A stretch of 64,000 bases of DNA, taken from positions 124,001 to 188,000 of the forward strand of contig JAEUSM010000017.1 in NCBI GenBank assembly GCA_016788785.1. Reading direction: 5' to 3'. A model generated the notes under the pieces. It ran no database searches. It saw only the letters and a list, made by a program, of their open reading frames with translations, and was not told the origin of the DNA. The position numbers and the translations under genes are program-made. Every line of letters starts with the position of its first letter. Position 1 is the stretch's first letter. The stretch comes from Candidatus Kapaibacterium sp. (GTDB taxonomy: Bacteria; Bacteroidota; Ignavibacteria; Kapaibacteriales; JAEUSM01). Below are positions 26,728 to 34,809 of this stretch, one piece after another.

Positions 26728-27954
26728 ATGGTTCATAAACCAACTGTTTTATTAGTAACATATGGAACGCCGAATACTTCACCATTAGAAATTGGTGTTG
26801 AGCGAGTTTTTTCATTAGCAAATGTACTTCCATTTTACAATTGGGATGTTCATGTGTTAAGCCCATCGTACCCACATTGGACATTGGAAAGTGAGAATGA
26901 TGTCTATCTACCTTCAGAAGGTTGTATATTTCATACAATAGGTGAATCAGAACCAAAAAAACCAATGCATTCACCATTGAAGCAACCATTCCGATATAAT
27001 TTTCGATCAAAAACATCTACACTGTTTGGGAAAAATGATCTCTTTGATGCAATTACTCCATCAATGATTGAAACAATTGAACGCATTTGTTCAGAACAAC
27101 AAATAGATGTTATTGTTGCCACAATTCCACCGGTGAGTATGGCAATTGCTGTCGTAGAATTAGCAAAAAAATTATCAATTCCTTACATTGTAGATTATGC
27201 AACATCATGGGCAAATACAGAATTGTATTTTTCCCAATACCATCGTTCTAAGATTGAAGCTAAAGAATATCCAATGCTTTTGGAAGCAGAAAGAATTTTG
27301 GTAACAACTCGTGCGATGAAAGAACATTTGTTGCAAAAATATGACTTTTTATCCTATGATGATGTTCATATAGTTTCAAATGGTGTAACGACAATTGATC
27401 CGAAAATTCGATTTCCTAAAAAACGAATAACAATTGTTGTATCTCGAAAAACTGAACAATCTTTTAAAACAATTGTTCGGTATTGTCAGACCTTTTTTCA
27501 AAAGAATGACACTTTGCAATGTCAATTTTGTTTTGTAGGTGTTCTCTCTGCAAAACATCAATTGTATTTAGCAAAAAAACTTAAAGCTGAACAAGCTGTT
27601 TATGAGGAAACAACCTCAAAAGAAGTAATTCGCACCATTCTCAAAAATTCTGTTGCTGCATGGGTTATCATTCAAGATGCTCGTTTTATTCCTCAAGAAT
27701 TATTTTGGTCAGTAGAATCGAATTGTCCAGTCATTCTATCTTCTACAGCAACTGCTATTGCGTCTTTGCGTTCATTAGTTTCAGCAACTGCTATCTATGC
27801 AATTGATCTGTCGCGAGAAGCATTTATGAACACAATTACTTCGCTGTTATATTCAGAAGTACCTTCATTTACAGAGGAAGAAGTGTTGCCAATTACTTGG
27901 AATGAATTGGGAAGAGAATATTCTCGATTGTTGGGACTCTCTTCAAAAATGTAA
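26728..27954 (+). CDS. GT-B fold glycosyltransferase-like protein
   Basis: The 408-residue protein starts with a family 4-like N-domain (PTVLLVTYGTPNTSPLEIGVERVF, then DVHVLSPSYPHW). It continues with DVIVATIPPVSMAIAVVELAKKLSIPYIVDYATSW and a typical AERILVTTRAMKEHLLQKY segment ending in VHIVSNGV, the hinge of GT-B enzymes. The C-terminal half is divergent but has the usual order of strands (CQFCFVGVLSAKHQ) ending in a helix-rich tail. Donor and acceptor are unknown. It overlaps the next gene by one base. It is on the strand opposite the surface-sugar cluster that begins 1 kb away, and it might serve that pathway. Confidence 0.8.
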   Translation: MVHKPTVLLVTYGTPNTSPLEIGVERVFSLANVLPFYNWDVHVLSPSYPHWTLESENDVYLPSEGCIFHTIGESEPKKPMHSPLKQPFRYNFRSKTSTLFGKNDLFDAITPSMIETIERICSEQQIDVIVATIPPVSMAIAVVELAKKLSIPYIVDYATSWANTELYFSQYHRSKIEAKEYPMLLEAERILVTTRAMKEHLLQKYDFLSYDDVHIVSNGVTTIDPKIRFPKKRITIVVSRKTEQSFKTIVRYCQTFFQKNDTLQCQFCFVGVLSAKHQLYLAKKLKAEQAVYEETTSKEVIRTILKNSVAAWVIIQDARFIPQELFWSVESNCPVILSSTATAIASLRSLVSATAIYAIDLSREAFMNTITSLLYSEVPSFTEEEVLPITWNELGREYSRLLGLSSKM

Positions 27955-28184
27955 TGTCAATAGAAGAAGAAATTCAATTATTCCTTCGTGAAAGTATCGA
28001 ACCGTACATTGCATCACACAATGGTCACATTCGGTTTATTCAATTTGAAGATGGGATAGTTTTTATAGAATTGACTGGAAGTTGTTCAACCTGTAGTGCA
28101 TCGACAATTACAATGTCTTTGCATATCGAACGACAAATTCGAAAAAAATTTCGTGAAGTAAAAAAGGTACAGTTAGCGAATTAA
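27954..28184 (+). CDS. NifU-like C-terminal domain protein (Fe-S cluster scaffold)
   Basis: This 76-residue protein is a stand-alone Nfu domain: a helix, two strands (IRFIQFEDGIVFIELTG) and the cluster-binding CSTC motif at Cys44 and Cys47, then TITMSLHIERQIRKKF. Such proteins carry and deliver [4Fe-4S] or [2Fe-2S] clusters to target enzymes. Length is the minimum for the domain, with no N-terminal extension. Its ATG overlaps the TAA stop of the glycosyltransferase gene by one base, and its end overlaps the phosphoesterase gene on the other strand by 4 bases. Confidence 0.9.
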   Translation: MSIEEEIQLFLRESIEPYIASHNGHIRFIQFEDGIVFIELTGSCSTCSASTITMSLHIERQIRKKFREVKKVQLAN

Positions 28185-28948
28185 TAGTAATTATTTATCA
28201 TCATTCCATTTTTGGCATCAACAGTAATGAATTGTGATGGTTTGTCTGTCCAAGCACCAGAATTGAAATAACGAATACCGTCTTTTTCTTTCACACCAGC
28301 AACGTGAGTATGCCCGCAAGTAATCACATCAACTTTGGCGTGTTTTGCATAATCTAATGCATAATCAGAAATCTTGTCAGAAATTTTTAATAATGCTTTA
28401 CTTTTACGTTTTACCCACCGAGAAAAATCTTGGGTTTTACTGAGTTTTTGTAATTTGTTAAATGACCAAGTAGCTATTTCAGTCATAATGACATTTCTTT
28501 GTACATATTTGTCGAACTGGTGACCATGCATTGCCAGATAATTTACACCTTCAAAAGTCCACTTATATTCATCAAGCACCTGAACACCTAAAAGATGTGA
28601 AAGCATATCAGCAACACCGTCGTGGTTTCCAGCAACCCAGACAACTTCAACATGTCGAGATGGTTTTGAAATCATACGAATATAAGACAAGAAATCCCAT
28701 GCTTCGGTATCAAGACGTTTGAAATTTAAATTGTCAAATACATCACCATTGAGGATTAATCGTTTGAAACTGTACGATTGTAACATCTGTAAAAGTTCAA
28801 CAGAACGAGAAACATCTGCACCCAAATGAATGTCAGAAATAATCATTGTGTCCACAACTTTTGGCGTTGAAGATACGGAAACAACTTCTGGTTTTACATA
28901 CGAACCAAGCTTTAAAGACTCTTGCGTCTGATTACTTTGCTCGTTCAT
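28181..28948 (-). CDS. Metallophosphoesterase, LpxH-like
   Basis: From MNEQSNQTQES the protein has about 255 residues and is a calcineurin-like phosphoesterase: IISDIHLGAD (Asp-x-His), LILNGDVFDN (Gly-Asp), WVAGNHDG (Asn-His-Asp), MHGHQFD and a final GHTHVAG (His-x-His). The set binds two metal ions. The sequence resembles the UDP-2,3-diacylglucosamine hydrolase group that cleaves the pyrophosphate in lipid A synthesis, but a related phosphatase with another substrate is possible. Another ATG 15 bases upstream gives a slightly longer protein. It overlaps the end of the membrane hydroxylase gene by 17 bases and is probably the last gene of the surface-sugar operon, which fits a lipid A or lipid-linked role. 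Confidence 0.85.
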   Translation of the reverse strand: MNEQSNQTQESLKLGSYVKPEVVSVSSTPKVVDTMIISDIHLGADVSRSVELLQMLQSYSFKRLILNGDVFDNLNFKRLDTEAWDFLSYIRMISKPSRHVEVVWVAGNHDGVADMLSHLLGVQVLDEYKWTFEGVNYLAMHGHQFDKYVQRNVIMTEIATWSFNKLQKLSKTQDFSRWVKRKSKALLKISDKISDYALDYAKHAKVDVITCGHTHVAGVKEKDGIRYFNSGAWTDKPSQFITVDAKNGMMINNYY

Positions 28949-29756
28949 GTTTTCTAAATGCATAAAGATGTTGTTTAAAATAGTTTTTTGGGAATTCTAA
29001 AGCTCGTACTAACCCATAGCCAATTGGTTTACGTTCTCTTTGTGGAAAAAACGCTGTACCAAACATATAATCCCAAAAAGCAAATTTCGTCGAAAAATTA
29101 TGGTCAATAGCGTCTTTATCGTGTGCATGATGCCAACGATGTAACTCTGGTCCGTTTATAATGTATTTTAACCAACCGGTACGAACGTCGATATTACAAT
29201 GGATAAACATTCCCGTTGTGGCATCAATAACACCTTTCCATGCAATTACTTCAATTGGAGCTCCTAAAAGTACCATTGGAGCGAACTCTATCGTTTGGTT
29301 TACCAATATTTCCAATGAATGAGAACGAGAACCAGCAAGCCAATCAATATCTTTGACAGAATGATGAGCTTCGTGAATTCTCCAAAGATATTTGTTTTTG
29401 TGTTGGAAACGATGGAACCAATAAATATAACAATCGTGCACTAACACAAAAAACACCAATTGCACCCAAATAGGCCAATTCGTAACAATTTGTAAACGCC
29501 CCAAACCACTTGCAGAATCAAGCCATTGAATCAATACATCAAAAATGAGGATTGACAACACATAACTTTGCACAAGTGTATACCAAAACAAATCACCAAA
29601 GAAACCTTCCCGGAAAAACTCTTGAGTTTTATACGGGAAGATTCTTTCCAAAGCAATTATCAATACAGCACAAACTATAATCGTGGACGAAGTATAGATT
29701 GCTGTTGAGCTTAATGATATAGTCGAGAAAAACTGTAAAATTGACTGAAAATCCAT
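28932..29756 (-). CDS. Fatty acid hydroxylase / sterol desaturase family membrane protein
   Basis: The 274-residue protein has about four membrane segments and the histidine boxes of the di-iron hydroxylase superfamily: HDCYIYWFHRFQHK, RIHEAHHSVKDIDW and, near the end, ELHRWHHAHD. These residues hold a non-haem di-iron centre that uses oxygen to hydroxylate or desaturate lipid chains. Substrate is unknown; bacterial members act on sterols, carotenoids, ceramides or fatty acids. It follows the NeuB gene by 40 bases and overlaps the phosphoesterase gene, so it may modify the lipid that carries the sugar made by this cluster. An aerobic or microaerobic life style would be needed. Confidence 0.9.
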   Translation of the reverse strand: MDFQSILQFFSTISLSSTAIYTSSTIIVCAVLIIALERIFPYKTQEFFREGFFGDLFWYTLVQSYVLSILIFDVLIQWLDSASGLGRLQIVTNWPIWVQLVFFVLVHDCYIYWFHRFQHKNKYLWRIHEAHHSVKDIDWLAGSRSHSLEILVNQTIEFAPMVLLGAPIEVIAWKGVIDATTGMFIHCNIDVRTGWLKYIINGPELHRWHHAHDKDAIDHNFSTKFAFWDYMFGTAFFPQRERKPIGYGLVRALEFPKNYFKQHLYAFRKHERAK

Positions 29757-29796
29757 AAATAAGAAAGTGTTTAAAAAAAAGAAATTGAAAATTCAA

Positions 29797-30678
29797 TTAC
29801 TTCACTAAACGAAGTTTTTTACGAATAGGCATTTCAGAATCATACACTTTTTTCACACCATCGCCTAAAGCTTTTTCGATATCACGAATATTTTCAACTA
29901 AACGCATCATTCCACCGATTTCCACAGATGCTGATTGATCTGTTCCCCACATTGAACGGTCTAAAGTAATATGACGCTCAATAAATGACGCACCAATTGC
30001 TACAGCTGCCCAAGTTGTAGATAAACCAACTTCATGTCCAGAATATCCTATAGGAGTATTTGGATATTTTTTCATCAATTCTGGAATATAGCGAAGATTC
30101 AATTCTTCCACTGCACATGGATACGTTGAAGTTGCATGAGCGATAAGGAGTTTGTCTAATCCTAAAACGTCTACAGCTGCAGAGATTTCATCTTCAGTAG
30201 ACATACCAGTTGAAATGATAAGAGCTTTTCCAGTATCTTTCATTTTTTTCAACAACGGAAGGTCAGTTAAAGATGCAGAAGCAGCTTTATAAAAAGGAAC
30301 ATCAAATTGTTCAATAAAATCTACAGAAGGTTCATCCCAACAAGATGCTGTCCAAACAACACCTTTTTCTTTACAATATGCATCAATTTCCCCATATTGC
30401 TCTTTCGTAAATTCCATTTTGTGACGATAATCAATATACGTCATTCTTCCCCAAGGAGTGTCGCGTTCGATCAACCATTGATCTTTAGGAACACAAATTT
30501 CAGGAGTTCTTTTTTGGAATTTTACAGCGTTACAACCAGCAACAGCAGCACCATCGATGATTTTTTTCACCACATCCATAGATGCATTATGATTAATACC
30601 GATTTCAGCTATAACAAAGACCGGTTCTCCATCACCAATAGAGATAGAATCAGTCAATTTTACTTTTCGAAGAGACAT
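29797..30678 (-). CDS. NeuB-type (N-acetylneuraminate synthase family) condensing enzyme, short form
   Basis: NeuB enzymes condense phosphoenolpyruvate with an N-acyl hexosamine (or related sugar) to give a nonulosonic acid. The TIM-barrel features are present: FVIAEIGINHNASMD, NAVKFQKRT, ASCWDEPSVDFIEQFDVPFYKAASASLTD, IGYSGHEVGLST and ERHITLDRSMWGTDQSASVE. The usual PGPDH of NeuB/SpsE enzymes is replaced by MWGTDQ, a sign of a separate subfamily. The protein stops at about 293 residues, just after EMPIRKKLR, so the C-terminal SAF (antifreeze-like) domain of about 60 residues that closes the active site in full-length NeuB is missing. The start MSLRKVK is preferred over an ATG 15 bases upstream. 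Its 100-base upstream gap has a -7 element and an inverted repeat. Confidence 0.9.
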   Translation of the reverse strand: MSLRKVKLTDSISIGDGEPVFVIAEIGINHNASMDVVKKIIDGAAVAGCNAVKFQKRTPEICVPKDQWLIERDTPWGRMTYIDYRHKMEFTKEQYGEIDAYCKEKGVVWTASCWDEPSVDFIEQFDVPFYKAASASLTDLPLLKKMKDTGKALIISTGMSTEDEISAAVDVLGLDKLLIAHATSTYPCAVEELNLRYIPELMKKYPNTPIGYSGHEVGLSTTWAAVAIGASFIERHITLDRSMWGTDQSASVEIGGMMRLVENIRDIEKALGDGVKKVYDSEMPIRKKLRLVK

Positions 30679-30707
30679 AATTTCTTTTGCCAAAGAATGA
30701 ATAAAAT

Positions 30708-30750
30708 AGGCACAACATACAAAAATACGAAAATTGTACGTACTGTGCCT
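30708..30750 (-). promoter_or_regulatory. Possible internal promoter/operator before the NeuB gene
   Basis: AGGCACA (30708-30714) and TGTGCCT (30744-30750) form a perfect 7-base inverted repeat spaced by 29 bases, and minus-strand TATTTTTG (30727-30720) lies between. The layout could be an internal promoter in an operator, or the repeat could be an RNA hairpin. No clear -33 element. Confidence 0.3.
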
Positions 30751-30794
30751 AGTAATTTTTAAGTAACATTTATTTTACGATGATTTTCTTGACG

Positions 30795-31613
30795 TTACCA
30801 AGCTGTCCAACCACCATCAACAACCACATTTGCACCAGTCATATACATAGAAGAATCGCTTGCCAAAAAGACCAATGCACCTTGGTAATCATTGGGTTGA
30901 GCCATTCTTCCTAACGGTGTTTTTTGTGCGTAATTTTTTATAAAGTATGGGTCTTGTCCATTTTCAACACCACCTGGTGAAAGAGTATTGACTCTCACCC
31001 CACTTTTACCCCAATATGCTGCCAAATAACGAGTAAAGTTAATTACAGCACCTTTTGTTGTTGGATAAGCTGGTGATTTGAAAAATGGTTGAGATCCGTC
31101 AGGTTTAATGTATATTGATTGATCTGGTCCTACAATTCCATACGTAGAAGCAATATTGATGATACTTCCTTTGGATTGTTTCGCCATTTCTGTACCAATT
31201 ACTTGCGAACAAAGAAACATTCCAGTTACATTTACATCCATAACCTTACGAAATAAATCTAACGGATAGTTTTCAAATTTTGATAATTCAGCTGCTGCAT
31301 CTGGATTTTCCACCATATCATTAATTGCAGCATTGTTTACCAAAATATCAATTGAACCTGTTTTTGCAAGAATGGCATCTCGAACTTGTTCGATTCGTTC
31401 TTTATTCGTTACATCAATACCAATCCCAAACGATTTGCCATCATTGAGACTGTTTGCAAATTCAATTGCTTTTTCTTCATTGATATCTGCAACGACAACG
31501 GTTGCACCCGCAAGAGAAAGTGCTTCACAATGTTTTTTACCAATCAAACCTAAAGCACCGGTTACTATAGCAGTTTTTCCTGCTAATGAAAACATTTCAT
31601 TGAGTGAGCTCAT
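30795..31613 (-). CDS. SDR family NAD(P)-dependent oxidoreductase
   Basis: A classical short-chain dehydrogenase of 272 residues: TGALGLIGKKHCEALSLAGA cofactor motif, VVADINEEK (an Asp after the second strand, which favours NAD(H)), the NNAAINDM motif, INIASTYG with the catalytic serine, and SPAYPTTKGAVINFTRYLAAYWG with Tyr and Lys in the YxxxK motif. The end LVFLASDSSMYMTGANVVVDGGW is standard. In this cluster it probably oxidises or reduces a hydroxyl or keto group on the sugar intermediate. It starts 1 base after the aminotransferase stop, so both are translated together; a ketone made by this enzyme could be the substrate of that transaminase. Exact step unknown. Confidence 0.92.
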   Translation of the reverse strand: MSSLNEMFSLAGKTAIVTGALGLIGKKHCEALSLAGATVVVADINEEKAIEFANSLNDGKSFGIGIDVTNKERIEQVRDAILAKTGSIDILVNNAAINDMVENPDAAAELSKFENYPLDLFRKVMDVNVTGMFLCSQVIGTEMAKQSKGSIINIASTYGIVGPDQSIYIKPDGSQPFFKSPAYPTTKGAVINFTRYLAAYWGKSGVRVNTLSPGGVENGQDPYFIKNYAQKTPLGRMAQPNDYQGALVFLASDSSMYMTGANVVVDGGWTAW

Positions 31614-31614
31614 T

Positions 31615-32949
31615 TTATGCTGTTTTTGGTTTTGTGTTGAAATTACCAGTTTTTCTGAACACAGGTTTTACAGTGTCACCTTTAAGTCTACCTGCAACTG
31701 AGTTTGAGTTTACTGCATCTTTTAAAAGTGACAACACACGTTTGTATGCTTCTAACGTATAATCTATATCTTCATCAGTATGGGCATAACTCATGTTATG
31801 GAAACCACCCCACAAAATTCCATTACGAATCATTTCTTGTTGAACAAATGATTTTAGTTCCAAAGGATTTCCTGCTTTTGCATCGAAGGTGATGATAGAA
31901 CGACAAGCAAAACCTGAGCATTTTGTATAGTCTATTCCCAATTCTGATGCAATTGCATTGTAACCATCAATAAGTTTTTGACCTTGTTTTGCTAAATATT
32001 CAGGAACTTTGTTGTTTACTAATTCCGTCATTGTTGCTTTTGCTGCAGCTAAAGACAATGCTTCACCACCAAAAGTTGTAAAGAAAAAGACATCTTTTTC
32101 TAATAATTTCATAACATCTTTACGACCTGTCAAAATCGACAATGGCATACCATTGGCAACTGCTTTTGAAAAACAAGCCAAATCTGCACGAACACCAAAG
32201 TATTCTTGTGCACCACCAGCAGCTAATCTGAAACCAGACCACATTTCATCAAAAATGAGAAGAATTCCTTTTTCATCGCAAATATCACGAAGTTTTTGTA
32301 AAAAGTTATCTTTTGGAGCTTCAAACACGATTGGTTCTAAAATGATAGCAGCTGTGTCGTTATCAATTGAATTAATGACAGAGTCAATATCATTATAATT
32401 AAATGTATAGGTTAAATCTTGAGTAACTTGAGGAATTCCTTTGTTACGGTCAGTTGTACCGATATACCAATCGTGCCATCCGTGGTAACCACAGCAAAGA
32501 ACTGTATTTTTACCTGTAAATGCACGTGCTAACCGAACTGCAGCTGTTGTAACATCACATCCAGTTTTTGAGTAACGAACTGATTCTGTGTTTGGTACGA
32601 TTGATTTGACTAATTCAGCAACTTCAACTTCCAAAGGATGAACTAATGAAAACGTAATTCCATCTGCAAGTTGAATTTTGATAGCATTATCCACGACGTC
32701 ATTGCAATATCCTAATGATAACGGACCTACAGCCATTGTATAGTCGATAAATTCATTTCCATCAACATCCCAAACGTGCGAACCTTTTCCATTTTTCAAA
32801 TAAATTGGTGCCACACCGAACACATTTTGTTCGATTCCTTTTGCTAATGTTTGAGTTCCACAAGGAATAAGTGATTCACCACGTTTGTAAATTGCTTGCG
32901 ATTGCGTAATTACAGGATAATCTGCATTATTTGATACTGTATTTGGCAT
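31615..32949 (-). CDS. Class III aminotransferase (glutamate-1-semialdehyde aminomutase-like)
   Basis: The 444-residue PLP enzyme resembles the GSA aminomutase group: GTQTLAKG near the N-terminus, VWDVDGNEFIDYTMAVGPLSLGYCN, YSKTGCDVTTAAVRLARAFTGKN, GYHGWHDWYIG, LILEPIVFEA-type acid motif (AAIILEPI) and LIFDEMWSGFR, then the PLP lysine in FSKAVANGMPLS (about residue 263) and FTTFGGEALSLAA. It lacks the heme-pathway context, so it is not HemL; members in surface-sugar clusters transfer an amino group to a sugar or keto intermediate. It sits between the split transketolase and the SDR gene, spaced 18 and 1 bases from them, so a joint reaction sequence is likely. Confidence 0.92.
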   Translation of the reverse strand: MPNTVSNNADYPVITQSQAIYKRGESLIPCGTQTLAKGIEQNVFGVAPIYLKNGKGSHVWDVDGNEFIDYTMAVGPLSLGYCNDVVDNAIKIQLADGITFSLVHPLEVEVAELVKSIVPNTESVRYSKTGCDVTTAAVRLARAFTGKNTVLCCGYHGWHDWYIGTTDRNKGIPQVTQDLTYTFNYNDIDSVINSIDNDTAAIILEPIVFEAPKDNFLQKLRDICDEKGILLIFDEMWSGFRLAAGGAQEYFGVRADLACFSKAVANGMPLSILTGRKDVMKLLEKDVFFFTTFGGEALSLAAAKATMTELVNNKVPEYLAKQGQKLIDGYNAIASELGIDYTKCSGFACRSIITFDAKAGNPLELKSFVQQEMIRNGILWGGFHNMSYAHTDEDIDYTLEAYKRVLSLLKDAVNSNSVAGRLKGDTVKPVFRKTGNFNTKPKTA

Positions 32950-32967
32950 TGTTATACTTTCGTTGGT

Positions 32968-33876
32968 TTATTGATGTAAAAAGTTAGTTACTCTTGTTGC
33001 TAATTGTTCCCCGGTGTATCCTTCATGCTCAAGAACATATTTCAACAACGCTGGTTTGAACCATTTGTTCTCTAAAGCAATTGGTTTTACTTTTCCAGTT
33101 ACACCATTCGTCAAAAGTGTTTCTGCTACAATGCTATATAAACCACCAACTAGGAAGTGATCTTCAATAGTAACAACCAAATCTGAAGTTTTCACTGAAT
33201 GGAGGATTTCTTCTGTGTCAATTGGTTTCAAGGTTCTCATATTCACAACACGTGTTGCAATTCCATTTGCTTCTAAAATCTGTTGTGCTTTCAAAACATG
33301 CGTTAGCAAGAATCCGTAAGTAAGTAAGGTTACTGAAGCAGTTTTTGCTCCAAAAACTTCAGCTTTTCCAATTTCAAATGTATGGTTTGGTCTTTCAACT
33401 GCTGCTGGTAAATTGTTGTAGCGAATGTAAAACGGTTGTTCTGAGGCAATGACGGAAGGCAAACCTTTTAACATTTCTTGCTCATCTGATGGACAAAAAA
33501 CACCCATTGGTGGGATTCCACGCATAATAGCAACATCTTCTATTGCTTGGTGAGTTGGTCCATTTGCATCTGATAAAAACCCTGCAACACCACCTACCAA
33601 TTTTACAGGTGAACCTGAAATACCAACGTCAGTGCGAATAAATTCATACGCACGCATTGTCAAAAAACAGGCTAAGGCATGAATGATTGGTTTTCTACCA
33701 CGAATTGCAAGTCCTGTAGCCATACCGACCATTGTTTGTTCGGTAATCCCAGTATCGATAAATTTTTTCCCAACTTTTGCTGGTAATCCACGGATTGCGG
33801 CTCTATTTTCTGCGGTCATAACAATGATTCTGTCATCTTCAGCAATCAATTGTTCCATTAAATTTTCGTAATTCAT
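32968..33876 (-). CDS. Transketolase, C-terminal half
   Basis: This 302-residue protein corresponds to the pyrimidine-binding and C-terminal domains of transketolase: FIDTGITEQTMVGMATGLAIRG (the conserved glutamate that activates TPP lies in the TEQ stretch), HALACFLTMRAYEFIRTDVG, GFLSDANGPTHQAIEDVAIMRGIP and IEDHFLVGGLYSIVAE. It is encoded separately from the N-terminal half 32 bases upstream, and the two presumably form an alpha2beta2 enzyme. Transketolase moves a two-carbon ketol unit between sugars. Placed in a surface-sugar cluster, the split enzyme is more likely to make a dedicated precursor than to serve the pentose phosphate pathway. Confidence 0.92.
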   Translation of the reverse strand: MNYENLMEQLIAEDDRIIVMTAENRAAIRGLPAKVGKKFIDTGITEQTMVGMATGLAIRGRKPIIHALACFLTMRAYEFIRTDVGISGSPVKLVGGVAGFLSDANGPTHQAIEDVAIMRGIPPMGVFCPSDEQEMLKGLPSVIASEQPFYIRYNNLPAAVERPNHTFEIGKAEVFGAKTASVTLLTYGFLLTHVLKAQQILEANGIATRVVNMRTLKPIDTEEILHSVKTSDLVVTIEDHFLVGGLYSIVAETLLTNGVTGKVKPIALENKWFKPALLKYVLEHEGYTGEQLATRVTNFLHQ

Positions 33877-33908
33877 ATATATGTCAATTCAATAAATATT
33901 CGTAATAA

Positions 33909-34769
33909 TTAGCGTACAATGAGTACTTCTGATGTTAAATTCGTTTCCGCAGCACCATGAAGTTCTTTCAATAAACTATCAACTTCTTCAGCCGAAAAGT
34001 TACAGAACCAGCGATCAGCACGCTCTGCTATACTTGGTAAACCTTTACCGCGTTGAGTTGAAGCTATCACGACTTGTGGCTTTCCTGAATGTGTTTTTAC
34101 ATTTGAAAATGTTTCATGTAGTTTTGTAAAGTCATGACCATCTACAGATACAGCTTCCCAACCAAATGCACGGAATTTATCTTCGATTGATTCTAAAGGT
34201 ATCAATTCTTCAGTACGAATATTTGCTTGAAAGTGATTTCTATCAACAACTACAACTAAGTTATCAAGTTTGTATGCATTTGATACCAATAAACCTTCCC
34301 AAATACTTCCTTCGTTTAGTTCACCATCACCAACAATAACCACTATTTTGTTGTTCATTCCACGTAATTTACAATCATAGGCAACTCCCATTGCTACAGA
34401 AAGCAAATGACCTAAAGAACCTGAGTAGAATTCTACTCCCGGAATATTTCTATTTGGGTGCCAATAAATAGAGTCATTTGGTTTAAGATGATTGTCCAAA
34501 CGTGATTTGTCTAACCAACCAAATTCTACGAATGTTCCGTATAGAGCTGGAACGTCATGACCTTTTGACAAAAAGCAATAATCTCTTGTTGGGTCATCAA
34601 ATCTGTCTGGAGAAACATTCAAATAATGTTTATAAAGGTATACAATCAAATCTGCACAAGAAAGTGATGCTCCTGTGAAGCAACCACCATCAGTGGACAT
34701 ACGTATAATGTGTTCGCGAACTCGAAACGACATCGCTTCTAATTCAGGTAATGATAATGTTAAATCCAT
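33909..34769 (-). CDS. Transketolase, N-terminal half
   Basis: The 286-residue protein is the TPP-binding half of transketolase. Visible are HIIRMSTDGGCFTGASLSCADLIVYLYKHYL, FLSKGHDVPALYGTF, SGSLGHLLSVAMGVAYDCKL and the TPP/magnesium motif GDGELNEGSIWEGLLVSNAYKLDNLVVVVDRN (the GDG...N type). Substrate phosphate contacts in full transketolase are not clearly seen, so the sugar used may be unphosphorylated or unusual. It overlaps nothing but stands 32 bases before the C-terminal half gene and 40 bases after the cytidylyltransferase, in one transcript. Confidence 0.92.
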   Translation of the reverse strand: MDLTLSLPELEAMSFRVREHIIRMSTDGGCFTGASLSCADLIVYLYKHYLNVSPDRFDDPTRDYCFLSKGHDVPALYGTFVEFGWLDKSRLDNHLKPNDSIYWHPNRNIPGVEFYSGSLGHLLSVAMGVAYDCKLRGMNNKIVVIVGDGELNEGSIWEGLLVSNAYKLDNLVVVVDRNHFQANIRTEELIPLESIEDKFRAFGWEAVSVDGHDFTKLHETFSNVKTHSGKPQVVIASTQRGKGLPSIAERADRWFCNFSAEEVDSLLKELHGAAETNLTSEVLIVR

Positions 34770-34809
34770 AAATTGTATTCCTCCTTTTGGGAAGAATCTC
34801 CTTAAAGTA

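Noticed and set aside
26648..27016. An open frame on the minus strand across the start of the glycosyltransferase gene
   Set aside because: It covers the intergenic gap and the 5' end of a well-supported gene, and its sequence is low in complexity with no family signature.
31615..32949. HemL (glutamate-1-semialdehyde aminomutase) of heme synthesis
   Set aside because: The sequence fits the family, but the operon context is a surface-sugar cluster and no heme gene is near; HemL itself would be expected elsewhere.
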